A stretch of 64,000 nucleotides of DNA. It comes from Apricaphanius iberus. Lineage: Eukaryota > Chordata > Actinopteri > Cyprinodontiformes > Aphaniidae. The position numbers and the translations under genes were made by a program. Numbering within the stretch: position 1 is the stretch's first letter; the number at the start of each line of letters is the position of its first letter. The DNA is taken from contig JAPXFQ010000203.1 of assembly GCA_028564705.1 (NCBI GenBank), positions 1 through 64,000 on the forward strand. Direction: 5' to 3'. This document shows, in pieces, positions 24,019 through 37,019 of this stretch. The notes under the pieces are model-generated. The model was given only the letters and a program-made list of their open reading frames with translations. It searched no databases and was not told the DNA's origin.

Positions 24019-25625
24019 GGTGTTTATATGTATTTACTCCAGCTGATGCTGTGACTCCATCTGATGGGAAATACAGTATAAAAAAATACTTTGGGATGTA
24101 TGAAATGTATTGGTGACTTTATTATAACCGCTTTGAAGTGTTGTTACTGCTTAAAGAGATGTTTTGTCATGTGCATACAAGTTAGTTAGATAAAAACAGG
24201 AACTTTAGAACAGGATGTTAAACCTTTGCACCCAAACTAGTGGAGAAAAACAGGATATGGAGGATGTCTGGACTGCAAAAGAATAGGGCAATAAATTAGG
24301 ACATGTAAGAAATAACAGTCAGCAAAAACTCTAGTTAGAGCTGGTTTGCAAAGTCAGAATAACAGGAAGGTAATTAATTATGCATGCATGGTTGCAAGGA
24401 GGCTGGTCTTGGCAAAAGTTTGAATGAACCAATCATGTTTTGTGTCCCATATTTAACGTTAGGGGGGAGGTTCTCTAATTTTGTGTTAAAATATAAAACT
24501 TAATGTTTCTGTTATATACGTTGTAATTCCTCCTAGGTAGGGTGACCCAGAGTGTGGATAATTTATACCACTCTGTAAGCTAAATATTTGATTTGTTTCA
24601 AGCAACCCTGTGAACCAGTATTTGATTTCTTGTATTAAAATCTATAGAAAATTAAATTACTCTCGTCTCCTCTCTGATAAAAATGAACACGCATGGAATT
24701 TATAGAGTTATGGTTTAAATTGAATATATAATAAAATCCTTCACATCTCAGTCATAGCATCACTGATTCCCCGTCACTAGTCTCCTGATTGGTTGATGCG
24801 GCGCAAATTGGCACCGAAGTTCAGATTTTTTTACCTCTGCAGCGATCGCAAAAACACTCATTACGTGCGAATGTAGCAGATAAATTGTTACGTGCATTTT
24901 ACAACGTGCATCAAACGCCTCATTCATCCTAACCTGACACCCCCATGAGGCAGAAAAGCATTTTCACGATACAACACCGCTTTTGAGGCCTGGAACACAC
25001 ATCTCGCTTATGCGTGGAAGCGCATCAGCCCCTACGTAACCACACACTGCAAAGGAGAAGTTTAATTGAGAGAAATAAAGTAATATTGGCTGTAATAATG
25101 GTAATATTCAATTTACAACTTCTTAACATAAGAGCCAATTCTCCAAGTCTCCAGATACAGCCATCACCTTTTTTTTTGTTGTTTTTTGTAATTACAATAG
25201 CTAGATGTTGCTGCCCATACACGTTTGTATGTTTTAAGATTTGAATTTGGGGTCTTTAACATATGACTGATTGTCTGACTGATTCATATTTAATAAGTTT
25301 AGTGTATAATTTTAAAAGTGTCTTAAATGACATTGCATGTAAAAATAAACATATTTATATGCATTTCCTTTGGGAGAGACCTACCTAAAGATAGGATTGA
25401 TTCTATTTCGGGTTGCACACGTAACGAGCTGTGCCTCGCAAATCTTGCGTCATGCGCAGGATGTGTGGCCACTATCAATTCAGCGCAATGAAAGCTAAGT
25501 GAAAACGTAGAAAAAAACGTGAGCAAGTGATGCGGGAGCCCCTGACACATCTCAGCGTGTTTCTCCATTTACGTTACATGTAAATCTGCACCTATGACGT
25601 TTCAAACACGTTTTAGCACTTTTAG

Positions 25626-27345
25626 TCTGGCTTGAATCAAACTGAACTGGAGTTTCAGAAGCTCGACTAAGCTACCCAGATAATGCAATTGGGAATTGAA
25701 CTCCTCTGCAACCTCCCCGCCCCTGCCTGTACTCGCTTACCCCCTCTGGAAGTGAAGAGACACGGAAGTGCTAATCAGCAACAACACAGTAGTAGTATAA
25801 GAAGAATATGGCAGCTAAGACAAATGTAAGCGGCCGATCATTTGCTGTTTGGACTTTCGAAGTGACGGTGCATTGTGACTGTGAATATCCTGCTTTTACT
25901 TCGCCTGCTTCACTCCCACCAGCCTCTGTTTAATGCCTGAATGCAGCTGGAAGCTAGCTGCTATGACGCTAACATTTAGGGGCACATGTCTCCATCTATT
26001 AATGGGGTAAATACTTTATTTAATAATTCAGTTTTCTGATAGAAATGTAAACTGTGACTCGGCTCGCTGCTTGATCTAGATGTGCTTGTAAACGTACTGA
26101 GTGGCGTAGCAAGCTTTCCAAAAGTGGGGGATGTCCCCATTTATTGTCGGGGAGTCAAACATACTTCATTTAATAATTCGATTTAATGATTCGATTTTCT
26201 GAGTGACATGTAACTGGGACTTGGCTCTCAACAGGGGGCAAAGCCCTTGGTCTGATTACAACAAAAGGTTCGATTTAGATGTGCATGTAAACGTTTTGAG
26301 TGTGATTTATAAAGCCGATATTGCGGGCATTCGATAGATCAAACTGACTAGGCATAAGACAACATCTTTTTTTTTTTTTGCTGAGCTTAAGTAAAGTTTT
26401 AGTAAGGATTTTATGCAAATGTTTTAAATGAGATCGAAGATAAGCACTTTTGACGTCATTTCATTTGTATTGTATTTCATTCAGTTTCATATATACAACT
26501 GATTTGTTTCAGTTATTAGCGACTAAAAAGATTTATTATTTTCTGTAATCATATTCTTTTTTTTTAAGTACGAATGTTTTAGAAGATATTTAAATTAAAA
26601 AATACAAATTAACTCCAGAACTGAATGAATAAATAAAACTGGTAAATGATACAATAAAAGATTAACTTATCCATCAACTTATCACACTAATTGATCTTCA
26701 TAAATAATTAAGTGAACAAACAATCAAACATAAAGAACATAAAAACCAACTACTTGAAACCCAAAGGGAACTAAAAACAAACATTTAGTAAGATTTTAAC
26801 TGATTAAATGCCTCTCTTTAATCAAAATTCCTAAAAGTTTTGTCTAATAGGATTGTTTTTTTTTTGTGCGGGGGTTTTGAGAAGGAAGAAAAAACAAGTA
26901 AACAAGAAGAACAAGGTTGAGGTCAGCCTCTGCTGATTCTTCAGTCCAGGCTGCCATTTAACCTCCAGGGTAAAACTGAAAGGATTCCATTCCTTGGTTC
27001 CACATCATCCCTGTCACCTTGCTCTAGGAACGCAACTGGGGCCTCAGCTAGTCCAGTTCCTATAGACTCCCACCTCAGTAGCTGCCAACGCTGATGTTTT
27101 GACATATAACTGTTTTTCGGCCACTGTCAGAATGGCAAGCTGTTCCTTTCAAGACACTTACTTTAAGTGTCTCGGTGTCTCCTCGTTCTAAATTCTGAAG
27201 CAAATTTTTAACATTGCCAAAGATAACTAGCTGCTTAGGTTTCTAAGATAGAACGATACATTTTATAGAGCATATTTTGACATGTACCGACAATAATATA
27301 AATAAACATGTTTTAATCATTTCACCGTTTGGTTGTTTTTTTATC
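25626..27345. other. Intergenic DNA; possible short exon-like start at 25800
   Basis: ATGGCAGCTAAGACAAAT followed by GTAAGC at 25808-25831 looks like a short first exon with donor, but nothing downstream supports a gene. It may be the 5' end of a transposon. The rest is AT-rich with no recognisable coding. Confidence 0.35.
26020..26310 (+). repeat. Diverged tandem duplication, unit about 165-200 bp
   Basis: Two blocks share TTTAATAATTC, TTTTCTGA, ACATGTAA/AAATGTAA, GACT(C/T)GGCTC, GAT(C/T)TAGATGTGC and TGTAAACGT in the same order. The first set lies at 26020-26105, the second at 26170-26300. The second copy has an extra stretch of about 35 bp. Possibly an old transposon. Confidence 0.6.
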
Positions 27346-28189
27346 TGCAACCTGGACCTTATTTGTAGCCTGCAATATGTTCATTTACTCAGCTAGACAA
27401 TTTTGCTGCAAATTAAAGTCCTGTGGAAGAAGTTTACATCCATTCGCAATCAGCATATATCCATATAATGAGAGTTGTTGGGGCAGCCAAAGTGCAGCCT
27501 CTAAATAAGGCATTATCTGACACAAACTCCTTAATTTAACCAATGTTTTGTTATGAATTGCTAGCACTATTCCCCTGTGAGTTCAAAGCATATCTGAGGT
27601 GGGGTTTTTTGTGGTCTTCTGGGGGGTTTTACAGCTGTTTATTCCAACCGATTCCAACTTAAAACAAACACCAATTTCAATAACATTTCTGCGGTCTGCC
27701 AATGCAGTTGTAGTCTGAGCAGGACTGAGCAGATTGCAGAAAAAGAGCCTTTTGGAGCTGAATTTAGTCATTTAATTTTTGCAATTTGGAAACACACAAA
27801 CGCGAACCATGATGTTTGACGTAGCAAGTTCTGTCTAACAGACCGCCGTTGTAGAGCACAGAGTGAAAGCCATGGTCAGACTACAGGGGCAATGGTTTAC
27901 ATCAGTACATCATTGAAAATCACCCCAGAAGACAACAACAAAACATCTCAGAGAAACTACAAAATCACAGGGGAATAGTGCTAGCGATTCATAACAGAGC
28001 ATTAGTAAAATTAAGGCAGATGCTCCTTATTTAGAGGCTGCACTTTGGCTGTCGTGACAACTCTCAGTATTTGGATATGCACTGATTGCAAATAGATCTA
28101 AACATCTCCCGAAGGCCTCCAAGTTGTACCAAAATTGTCTGGATGAGTAAATGAACATATTACATGCTACAAATAAGGTCCAGGTTGCA
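27346..28189. mobile_element. Foldback/MITE with about 280-bp inverted arms
   Basis: The left arm (27346-27635) begins TGCAACCTGGACCTTATTTG. The right arm (27912-28189) ends with the reverse complement of the same. The arms stay alignable inwards (AATATGTTCATTTACTCA, GCAGCCTCTAAATAAGG, CTAGCACTATTCCCCTGTGA, GTCTTCTGGGG) around a spacer of about 275 bp. No protein is encoded. A fragment of the same terminus occurs at 49727-49771. Precise outer ends and target duplication were not determined. Confidence 0.75.
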
Positions 28190-30879
28190 AAAAACAGTAC
28201 CTCCCCTTTAATAAACATTGCATGTTTTAAATATTCAGGCAAACCACTTAAAGGATAAATGATTATTTTTTAGGTATATTTAAGGTCATTGAGAAGTTCC
28301 TCTACACAGGATTCAATGCAAATGAAGAAACTGTCCATTCTCAGTGCCTGTTTGCTACATTAGCCAAGTGGTGAAAGTTCCTCTGTAACGGAGGCGCATA
28401 GTGCCAGTGTTTTTTTAAAATGGGATACTAACTAACTAACTCAGTCTAGAAATATACCCAGCATCCCCATCCATAAAACTGATCACATAAGATACACTGC
28501 TTCCACAAATATTTCTTAATCATTTATAAGGATTTGATTTAGGAAACAGAGACTTTGGATTTTTTTCATTCTCAACAAAGATAATCATACCTTTATGATT
28601 AGGGTTGTAGATCGTTTTAATATTACCGCTAAATCAAGACCAGGTTTGGCCTGAGGGCAGAAAGATGTCTACGAACATTAAATTTTGGATGTAATTGCTT
28701 GTATAAAATTGACTGAACATAGATTTTGGTCTGGTTAAAAGGTACATTTACTCTAGATTTCATGTCTGTGTTCCCATCATTAATTCCCTTGGGAGTTGAT
28801 GTGATCAGCGATGTAGCAAATGGCTTGTTGTCTGTGATACCTTCACCCTCAGAGAATACTGCCGATGGCTAGAAGTGTCTCGCAGGGACCAGAGCACATC
28901 TGCTAAGTTCAAGTCCCCTCTGCCACGTCCAACAGCTCATTAATAAGGGGACGTTACCATTGCCCTGACACCGTGTCATGTATTTTCCTGAACTTTAACT
29001 TTTCTTGTGTGCCCCAGTGTGTGGAGGACGTGCGGCTGTCATACTAATGTATAGGGACAGTGTAGTGCCGCTGTCCAACAAGTCGTCCGTTATCTGAGGG
29101 AAATATGTCCGTCCAGAGGAGGGAGCAGCATTGTGCTCTCAACCAGGCCATCTCTCAGCCTTTGTGCCAGTAACAAGCTCAGCTCAGGCTCCAACGAAGC
29201 GAGAAATTGTAAACTCTCCGGAGAGGCCCAGTGGAGAGATAAGGGCTTAGTGTTTGCTGGCAATGTGCATGGGGATGAATCTGATACGGCCGAGTCCCAC
29301 GCCAGAATGGGAGTGATGATACCTCCCCTTCTATGGAGAGTTATGTTTAATCCCCTTTACCAGTGTATTCACTTGCAAATATTCCTGTCACCATTAATAT
29401 GTATTAACATCCTTCACAAGCTGTTCAATACAGATTTATCGGACTCTCCCCCCACCCTGCCTCTTGTGCTCACCATCATCTCGGTTCTGCTCTTGGACCA
29501 GAGCTTTTCATGAGCAAAAAAGACCTGCTGATGTTCAACCAGTCCGGAGATACAGCAGGGACTCCTCTAACAGCCCGCATACAAAATTAAAACAATCCTC
29601 CATGGTTTATTTCTATCACCCATATTCTTAAATATATTTATGATCAAATAAATATCATGATTTGACCTCACATCACCAGTTATGAGTGTTGAGGGAAAAA
29701 TATAATTTTTTAAAGTTTATTTAACATTTATTTAACCAAAAGTAACTACTCACAGTTTTGTGCAAGACATTTTTCCAAGAGTACCTTCCTGCAGTTACCA
29801 ATAGTGATAAGGGGGCTGCCATGTATCAAATCCATACCGTCTCAAGCAGAAGTTATTTGATCACTAAGTTGTAATGTTACGTTTTTATGGTTATAATTGC
29901 TCATAAATGTGGAAATAAATAAATGGATCACATTCGTTTTAGGCACTGGTCCTCAATTATTAGGATTAGGTCAATTGTAAAGTTAGGTTTCGGTAATGCT
30001 CCTTAAATGTTAAGATTAGTCATAAATCAACCAGGCTAGCCCATCAGAGACGAGAAAGGCAGGACCTTACCAAGGTAGCTTTACACATAAAATTACTATC
30101 ACACTCCTCTAAATAAATGCTCTTAAAACAAATGATATTTCTAAATCTTTGCATGTATTTGTATAATTAACCTCCTTGGCTGTTTGTGTCGTTTTGTTGT
30201 ATACTAGCACTCTGTTCGATAAATTTTTTGGGAAAAACCCCCAAAAACATTCAGTTTCGACGCCGAATAAGCAATACATACATTACACGAAAAAGAAACC
30301 TCTGCTTGGGACTTCTATTTATTCTTCAATTCGCTTGCGACTTCCGACATGGATTGGATGTATGGCGGCACCCTTGTCGGCCATTGTAACTGCAGTTGGG
30401 TCCCTCTCCATTTTTCATCAAAACCAAATAGGCAAATTGCAGAGAGCCAGATGTTTTTGGCTCCAGTCACTGAGAAGGCCTTTAAAAGTGTTCAAAGAGA
30501 ACATCCTTCATTTTTAGATCATTCTGCAAATTGTTCTAAAAGTTAGATACAGCATAAAATACCTTTTTTTCTAAACTTTGTTTGGATCTTCACTAATAGC
30601 AAGAGCACATCCTGGTCAAGGAAACTGTCACCTTCATAATGCTTTTTCCATGCTTATATATTATATTAACTTGCCTAAAAGCTAGTTGTTAAGAACAGTA
30701 AGTCAATAAATTGTATCGAATTTGCAAAAATGTAGAAAAAGTTGTTATCTTTTTGAAACAATCAGAAACCTTAGATTAAAAATGTATTTACTAATGTGTT
30801 TATATTCGAGTTATTTGATATTTCCTTTCAGTTTATTGTAATATAGTTCATTGAGCAATAGGATAAAGAGTGTTGGATG

Positions 30880-31260
30880 GGATTTATGAGAGATTTCTGT
30901 TTGTGTTCAGTGGTCTAATCCAGACAAAGCCCTGAGAAGCTCATTACAGCATGGTGAGGCCTCAACCCTGTATTGTCTGCATTAAAGCAGCCAAGAACTG
31001 TCTGTCAGCTCCCTGGCAGAGCCAAAATCAAGCTGTCAATTACTGGACGTGTTTATGGAAATTATATGTTTGTTAACATGCTGGAAAAATTTGCTCTCGG
31101 CTCAAGCAGCATGTGTTCGGGGAAAACAATTTTGCTTGGAAATCACCTTTCAAATGGGATGAAGGTGATCCTCATCAGATCAGAGACAGAAGAGGCATTT
31201 TAACTCTCCCCATCCTGATATATTTCAGGGAAAAAAGCCAAGACGGGAGGAGACAAAGCT
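30880..31260. promoter_or_regulatory. Candidate conserved non-coding element
   Basis: Unique, mid-GC, low-simple-repeat DNA. It has AGCTCATTACAGCATGGTG, TGCATTAAAGCAGCC and AAGCTGTCAATTACTGGACG, dense in homeodomain-like cores. It lies in a gene desert next to a transcription-factor gene. Conservation is inferred only from appearance. Confidence 0.3.
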
Positions 31261-31559
31261 AACAATCATAGGTGGAGACGTAAATGACGGCATGTTTTTT
31301 GTTTATCAAGTCATTTCTTCTGTTTCGTTCGAGCTCCTTTGTTTCTCATCGAGATGCAAAAATGGTTCTGGCAGCTGAAGCACAGTTGAAACAGAAGCAT
31401 GCAGGATTTCAAGTCTAACTGCAGTTAGTATACTTCACAGATTACTGTGTCAAAAGGTGAGTTTGAACCCTCACTTGCGCTCCTTCCTATTTCCATTAAA
31501 TGTATAGACATGCACCTGAATGAAAAACCCTCTGAAAGTATAGCTTCATTTTCAATAGA

Positions 31560-31935
31560 GTCATGAAAAACGCTTGTCAAATTGGAGCTCTCTGTACAAT
31601 TCCCTGTAATATCTTCAATGAGATGTTTATGTCAATTTCCGCTCTGATTTTCTCCCACATAAAGGCCTTGATTTCAGCCTCCCAATGATCGTGAAATTGA
31701 GCCAATCGACATGCATGTCTCGGATGTCTGGTCGAGCTCATCTAAGACAAGGTAATTTTGCCGGGAGCAATTACCATTGTAATGTATTCCAAAGCTGGGG
31801 CATTTGCCGCTGCTTAGGTGAGCCGCTGACAGCATGTTTTGATTTTTAAGCAATTGTGCTTTTCGCTCCGAGATCATGCCCAGGTCTGCGTTTCTCCCCA
31901 TGTAACAACCCTCCATGATTCCATTATTTCACATT
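31560..31935. promoter_or_regulatory. Candidate conserved non-coding element
   Basis: Mid-GC, unique, with many TAATTT/AATTAC/CAATTG-type cores spaced along about 370 bp and no mutated-repeat look. There is a short minus-strand frame but no family motif. Confidence 0.3.
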
Positions 31936-32839
31936 AACATCTAATTACCGCACTCAGACCTGCAGCTACATTGAAAAAAATGTGTCGAGTTCTGGGGGGG
32001 TTGACAGAGCTGTAAGTAAAGATGGGCTGGTGGGTGTTTATAGGAAGAAGAAACTCTAACTGTACATCATGTGCGGCTCCCAATGGACCCGCATCACCTG
32101 TCATGGATGATGACAATACCTCTGAGAATGTGGCTGTGCAGTGAAACTGTCATCACACGATTACTCTCACCATTACTGGCCCAGACGTCTCCGTGTAATG
32201 GCTGTGGCACACTTAACAATCCAGATCGCATTTTCAGTCATTGCCACTTAAATGCCGCAGCACATTTTATGAAAAGATACAGATCTATGTAATCTGCCTT
32301 GAGCTCAACCGTCCTCAGAGAACTTGTCAGGCAGCATTTTTGTTGTTCATAAGAAGTTGTCGTACCCTGCAGCATCTTCCTTTGTTGGTCTGGAGAAAGT
32401 GTCTCGTTGAGTGCCCTATTGTGTGCTTGTTGATAGATGCTTGTACAGAGACGTGTTTGGGTCCCATTATCTCTTTGAGTAACCGCAGGATTAACTGTAA
32501 TGTAACATTACAATTCATCCGGTGATATCGCGTTACTAATGTGGCGTGGTATCACAAAAGGGAAATTAGTTATAGGGTGTATTGTTCAGTACAGCTTGTG
32601 AGTGAAGATCAGCTCAGCATGTAAAGGATTCTTTAGTCATGGATCATCAAACATAGATAAAAATTGTGCAGATTTTATGTTCTCATAACCTCCGTATAGC
32701 CTTGCCGCTGTAGGAATAATGCTGAAAATGTATAGATTTGTGTTTTTTTTGTTTGTTGGTTTTTCCATCATTGCCATGTGTAACTCTGTGGATACAGCGT
32801 GCCTAGTTTGAAGGTGAAACCTGTAATCCCTTTAAATCA

Positions 32840-33620
32840 ATGCAAGCAAGTTTATTTGTATATAACCATCCATACACAAGATAATTCAAAGAGCTTTAAA
32901 TTAAAGAAGTAGGATTCAATGATGTTACATCAAAAACAACAACTAAAAGAATGATAATTGCATTTAAACAGCACCAAAAATAAAGACATGCTAAAAACTG
33001 ATTCCTTAAAGTAATATTTGACTTTTATGAGAACGCAACAGCAGCCAGAGATTTTATTCCTAAATAAAAAAAATGTAAAAACAGTTTCAGTACATCTGGT
33101 TATCAAGGAGTTGGTTCCAGAACCGAGGAATAGAGGAACTGTTATTTAGTCACGGACCTGGAAACACTGAGTGAAAAGGGATCTGATGACCTAAAGCATT
33201 TCCATTTTGGGCCACATCAAGATCATGAATGACCTCAAAGGGCCGGTTGTGGCAGAAAGTATTGATGAAACTATCTTTACCAAAGCATTAAAATATAAAT
33301 AAATATATGTCTCTGCATTTGACAGGTGCTCATTTTTAAAAATCATGTGATTGAGAACTATTCATATAAACTATAATTTGATTTGACTGGTAAAATAGTA
33401 TTTTGGTGCACGGAGATAGAACTTAAATGTGCTATTCATATGGTCCTCTAGGGTTTAGAGGGCCACATAAAGTGTTATGACGGGCCGGATTTGGCCCCCG
33501 GGCCTTGAGTTTGACATCTGATGACCTAAGGGCACCTCTGAAATGTACTTATGTACAAGACCAGCAACAAAAAATAAATCATGCAGCAGCTGTCTTGCGC
33601 TGGATTAAAAGGAAACCATC
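32840..33620 (-). mobile_element. Old LINE 3' fragment interrupted by a hAT MITE
   Basis: AAGTTTATTTGTATATAACC, then AATTCAAAGAGCTTTAAATT, resembles the reversed 3' end of fish L2/Babar-type LINEs. GGTTCCAGAACCGAGG and CTGATGACCTAAGGGCACCT further along belong to the same repeat. The piece is split at 33194-33520 by a later insertion, with continuation on the far side. Confidence 0.6.
33194..33520 (-). mobile_element. hAT-type MITE, 327 bp
   Basis: The right end, on the minus strand, reads CAGATGTCAAACTCAAGGCC followed by CGGGGGCCAAATCCGGCCCG, a well-known hAT terminus. Inside is CATCAAGATCATGAATGACC, then TCAAAGGGCCGGTTG, typical of the same family. ATGACCTA occurs on both sides (33186-33193 and 33521-33528), an 8-bp target duplication as expected for hAT. 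The left terminus is degenerate. Confidence 0.8.
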
Positions 33621-33738
33621 TATTCAGTTAATGATTTCAAAGAAGTAGTTTTTGAATGTTTCTTGAATGCTCAATGATTATAACATATATTTATATAATC
33701 ATCAGGTCACACAGAAATAGAAATTGTCATCAGTATGC

Positions 33739-33812
<74 letters not shown>

Positions 33813-36469
33813 TATATAATCTGAGTCAGAAAAATACCAGATGTTGAAATATCTGCATAAAAGGAAACAGTTTTGGTAGTTTCATAGTGTCCTAGAAAAC
33901 CGTTTGAAACAAGGCAGTTCCTTGTGTCTGAACCATAACTTTTAAAAGCTTTGTGTTAAATTGTTATAAAAACTGGATTGTTGAAGGAAAGCATGGCTAA
34001 AAATTAAAGATGCATCAATCAATTTTATTTTTTTTAGCCAGTTTTACCTTTTCATCTCTGATCAGCAAATACTGAGAAAACAGATTTTCTTTCCTATTTT
34101 TAAAATGCATTAAAACGCAGGACTTCCACTATTTTATGTCTTGAAATTCATCCCCACATTGCAAGATACAGTAGTGAAGGTATGAATTCTACATTCTACA
34201 ATATGTCACAGCAACCCAGACTTTACATACAATTTTTACCACATATAAATATCCACACGTTCGAACCAGCAAAAAACTCGTAGCTGAATCCAAAACAGAA
34301 AACATGGTTTATTACTAATTAACTAATTTCAAATCCAGGAACTTTGGCTGTTATTTTTTGGTTTCTTTACTTAAAGCTACATCTGTACTATCTGCACACC
34401 TGGTGAAGATGTGCAACAAGCCTTAAAGTAATTTTTTCTCTTATTATGATAGCAATCTCACATTCAGAATGTGAGAAAATAAAATAAATATAAGTGGAGT
34501 GTTTCTGAATGGACACTTTATTTTTAAATTGATCATAGTGTTACACAACGTTTAATTCTTATTATTCCACGACCTTCGTTTTCTCTAAGCTATAAAAATA
34601 TCACACAGAGGCTACTTTTTATTACTTACTCATCAAAATGGAAAATAGAAGAGAACATGCCATTCAAGTGAGGTATAGTGTGAGTTGATCTTTATAGGTT
34701 GGAAAATGGCCACAACAAACTTAAATTTACCAGTAAGAGTACTAATTTTAAAGGTGAAAACATCCTGAAGTGTCACAAGATAGGGTGACTGAATTTATGT
34801 AAGGGGTTTATTAAATATGCAGGGTATTGTAGATATGGTTTAATGCTAATTAAAGACACATTATCACCATCTTACCTAGTTCGGGTGTTTGCAGGTCTCA
34901 TAACAGTGTAATCCAGAAAAAACCCACCCATTGCATGATAACAGATTGAGTTTAACAAGCCAGATGGGATGTAATTGTCTGATCAATCCAATGTTTGTGA
35001 GCTTTTATGCCTTTTCTTATGGTTTGTTTTCCTTACGTGCTATTTCCTCTGCTGATTTGCCGTCCCCTCGGGGAGTGCCTGTGTCTGAAACGCTTGCTGC
35101 CTGACCAGCATCACTTTGCTCGGTTTGTGGAGTGATATTGGGCGTGCTGTCTCAGTTTGGCAGGAAGAGATGGGTTTTATCTCTGCTCCCTGTCGGCCAT
35201 GCCACTGTGGTTTCACTGTTCAGCTTTTCAGAACGTTACCCTGTTAAAGTGCTATATGATTTGTGATGTCCTTCTGCAGGGGTCGCTGAGGTCTTCACCG
35301 CTATAAGGAGTTTCAAACTTTTTAAAAAACCATCCTAAATTACATCTCCTCGACATTAACTAGAATTTGAAAGTGTATTTGCTCCTATCAAATTACCAGG
35401 TTTGAATGGTGTAGAAAAAGAAGCCGAAGATAAACCAAGCTTTTTACTCTCCAATGTGATAACAGTTAAGATTAAGAAAAAAATCTGTTAAAATGTAAAA
35501 ATAATATTCTTATCTATAAACCTAACATTATGTATAGAAAATCAGAACCACAAATTCACATGATTTTGCTCTTTTTCAACCGTTTAGCTAAAGCCAAAGT
35601 TTGCAAGGAGGTTGGAACAATTCATTAAAAGTCAAAAGGGAAACTGGTCACCCAAGTTGCCAGGAGCCTGACAATAAAAGCAAACTGCATACTTTTCGAA
35701 CAAGAATTGATTTCATAATAAGAAGCCTTTTCAACCAACTACAACAAAAAAGAAATCCATATAAGTCTAACTAAAACAACACATACTACAAAAATTCCAC
35801 CATACTCACAATGAAACATTCCAGAGGCAATATTATGCTTTGGGATTACTTATCTTCAGATGCAGCCGGGATTTTGGTTGTGGTTAATAAAACTATAAAC
35901 AGTTGGTTTTTCACCCACTGTGACTGAAGCATAAATCAAAACCAACTAGAGTACAACTCAACCTGAAATATAAGTTTTGGGCCAATCCAGAGAGAGCTCT
36001 GAGCCAAATCAAAAGCTACTTTGATCAGAATTATTAGTGTGTCGGCTACTTACGCAGGTTATTGCAGCTTTCGCTCCCTTGTTTTACAGTTTAATTACAC
36101 ATTATATGCAACTCTACAGGTGGGAAAGTTTGGAAAATGAATTTACAGGAGACCACATTCCTAAAAACCTGCCGTTAACAATGAGGTGTACTCCTTACAT
36201 TACATTAATGAAAGACCTAAGTCCGTTCAGTTGTAACAAGCACAACGGAAGGAAACATTAAACGGAATTTAAACTTTTCCAAGACAAATGTGGGCATTGT
36301 TATTTCCAGACAGGAAAGTAAGTAACAGCAGGCACTCTTTCCAATCACAACTTAAGAGTTGGTCTCTGTACTGACGTGAAGAGGTTAACCCTTCACTTTT
36401 GGAAGCCACTGCCTGGTTTTCTTGCCTCTCCTTTACTTTATCACAGTAATTGAGTCTATTTCGTGGCAC
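33621..36469. other. Intergenic DNA; possible old Tc1 trace at 35570-36010
   Basis: AT-rich. Between 35570 and 36010 the order of phrases (TTGCAAGGAGGTTGGAACAA, then CCAGAGGCAATATTATGC) loosely resembles a Tc1-type transposase gene in + orientation, but no frame or end is preserved. Otherwise nothing is recognisable. Confidence 0.4.
33742..33809. repeat. (TA)34 microsatellite
   Basis: 68 bases of near-perfect alternating TA. The open frame across it (repeating Ile-Tyr) is a repeat artefact. Confidence 0.97.
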
Positions 36470-36870
36470 TCCTGTTTCTTTTCCGAGATATATAATGCGC
36501 TGGATTGATGCTCAACATGCTCAATCACACAGAACTAATTTGACTCTATTGTTTGACAAGTGTTCCTTAAAGCTTGGTGTGAGCGAAATGCAATCTAAGA
36601 ACAATTATGCCATTTTCCGAGAACAGTATGGGGCAGGTAAGAATCGTTTTAGATTTTCGCAGGTTAAATGTAATGACCACTCTTAAGAACTGAATTGCAG
36701 AGTTTGGGAGTAAAAAAAACTTGACTGTTTTTTTCTGCACGAAAGAAAAGGAAAGCTAAAGCAGAAATTCCAATACAGCCGTCTTTGCCATTTTTCGCGG
36801 CACATTCTTACATCTTGTTTAAAAGCCGTCGGATTTGTGACAGCTGCAGAAAGGAGAGCCATTTTATGCA
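36470..36870. promoter_or_regulatory. Candidate conserved non-coding element
   Basis: Unique, mid-GC block with GGATTGATGCTCAACATGC, TCTATTGTTTGACAAGTG and AACAATTATGCCATTTTCC. There is no transposon signature and no coding family. Confidence 0.3.
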
Positions 36871-37019
36871 CTATTTGACGAGCATTTAATTTTAATTCTG
36901 TATCACATCAGGAACCTAATCTTGAAAAACGGGCTGGTAAAAGATCCTGAATGTTTCTGGGCGTTTTGGGAGGCAGTTAAGTGAAAGAAACCCACCTGAA
37001 TCACATCTTTAAAGCCCTT

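Larger units (their letters stand above)
23193..25625 (-). mobile_element. Non-autonomous PIF/Harbinger-like element, copy A
   Basis: One end reads GGTCCATTCACACCAAAGCA (23193 onward). The other, near 25540-25625, is the reverse counterpart of the end at 57957 (shared ACATGTAAA, GTTTCAAACACG/CGTTTGAAGCGC). Inside lie a minus-strand MADF-like piece and a plus-strand transposase N-terminal piece, matching copy B (57957-59030) in inverted order. Copy A has two extra blocks, about 24070-24745 and 25000-25535, absent from B. The Harbinger assignment rests on the combination of a MADF-type protein with a HARBI-type fragment, as in known elements. End repeats are imperfect. Confidence 0.65.
28190..32839. 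other. Gene-free stretch with candidate regulatory blocks
   Basis: 4.6 kb without a recognisable gene or clear transposon. Base composition alternates between AT-rich filler and mid-GC blocks without simple repeats, two of which are listed separately. Confidence 0.5.

Noticed and set aside
33656..33847. Open frame with long Ile-Tyr repeats
   Set aside because: It is simply the (TA)n microsatellite translated.
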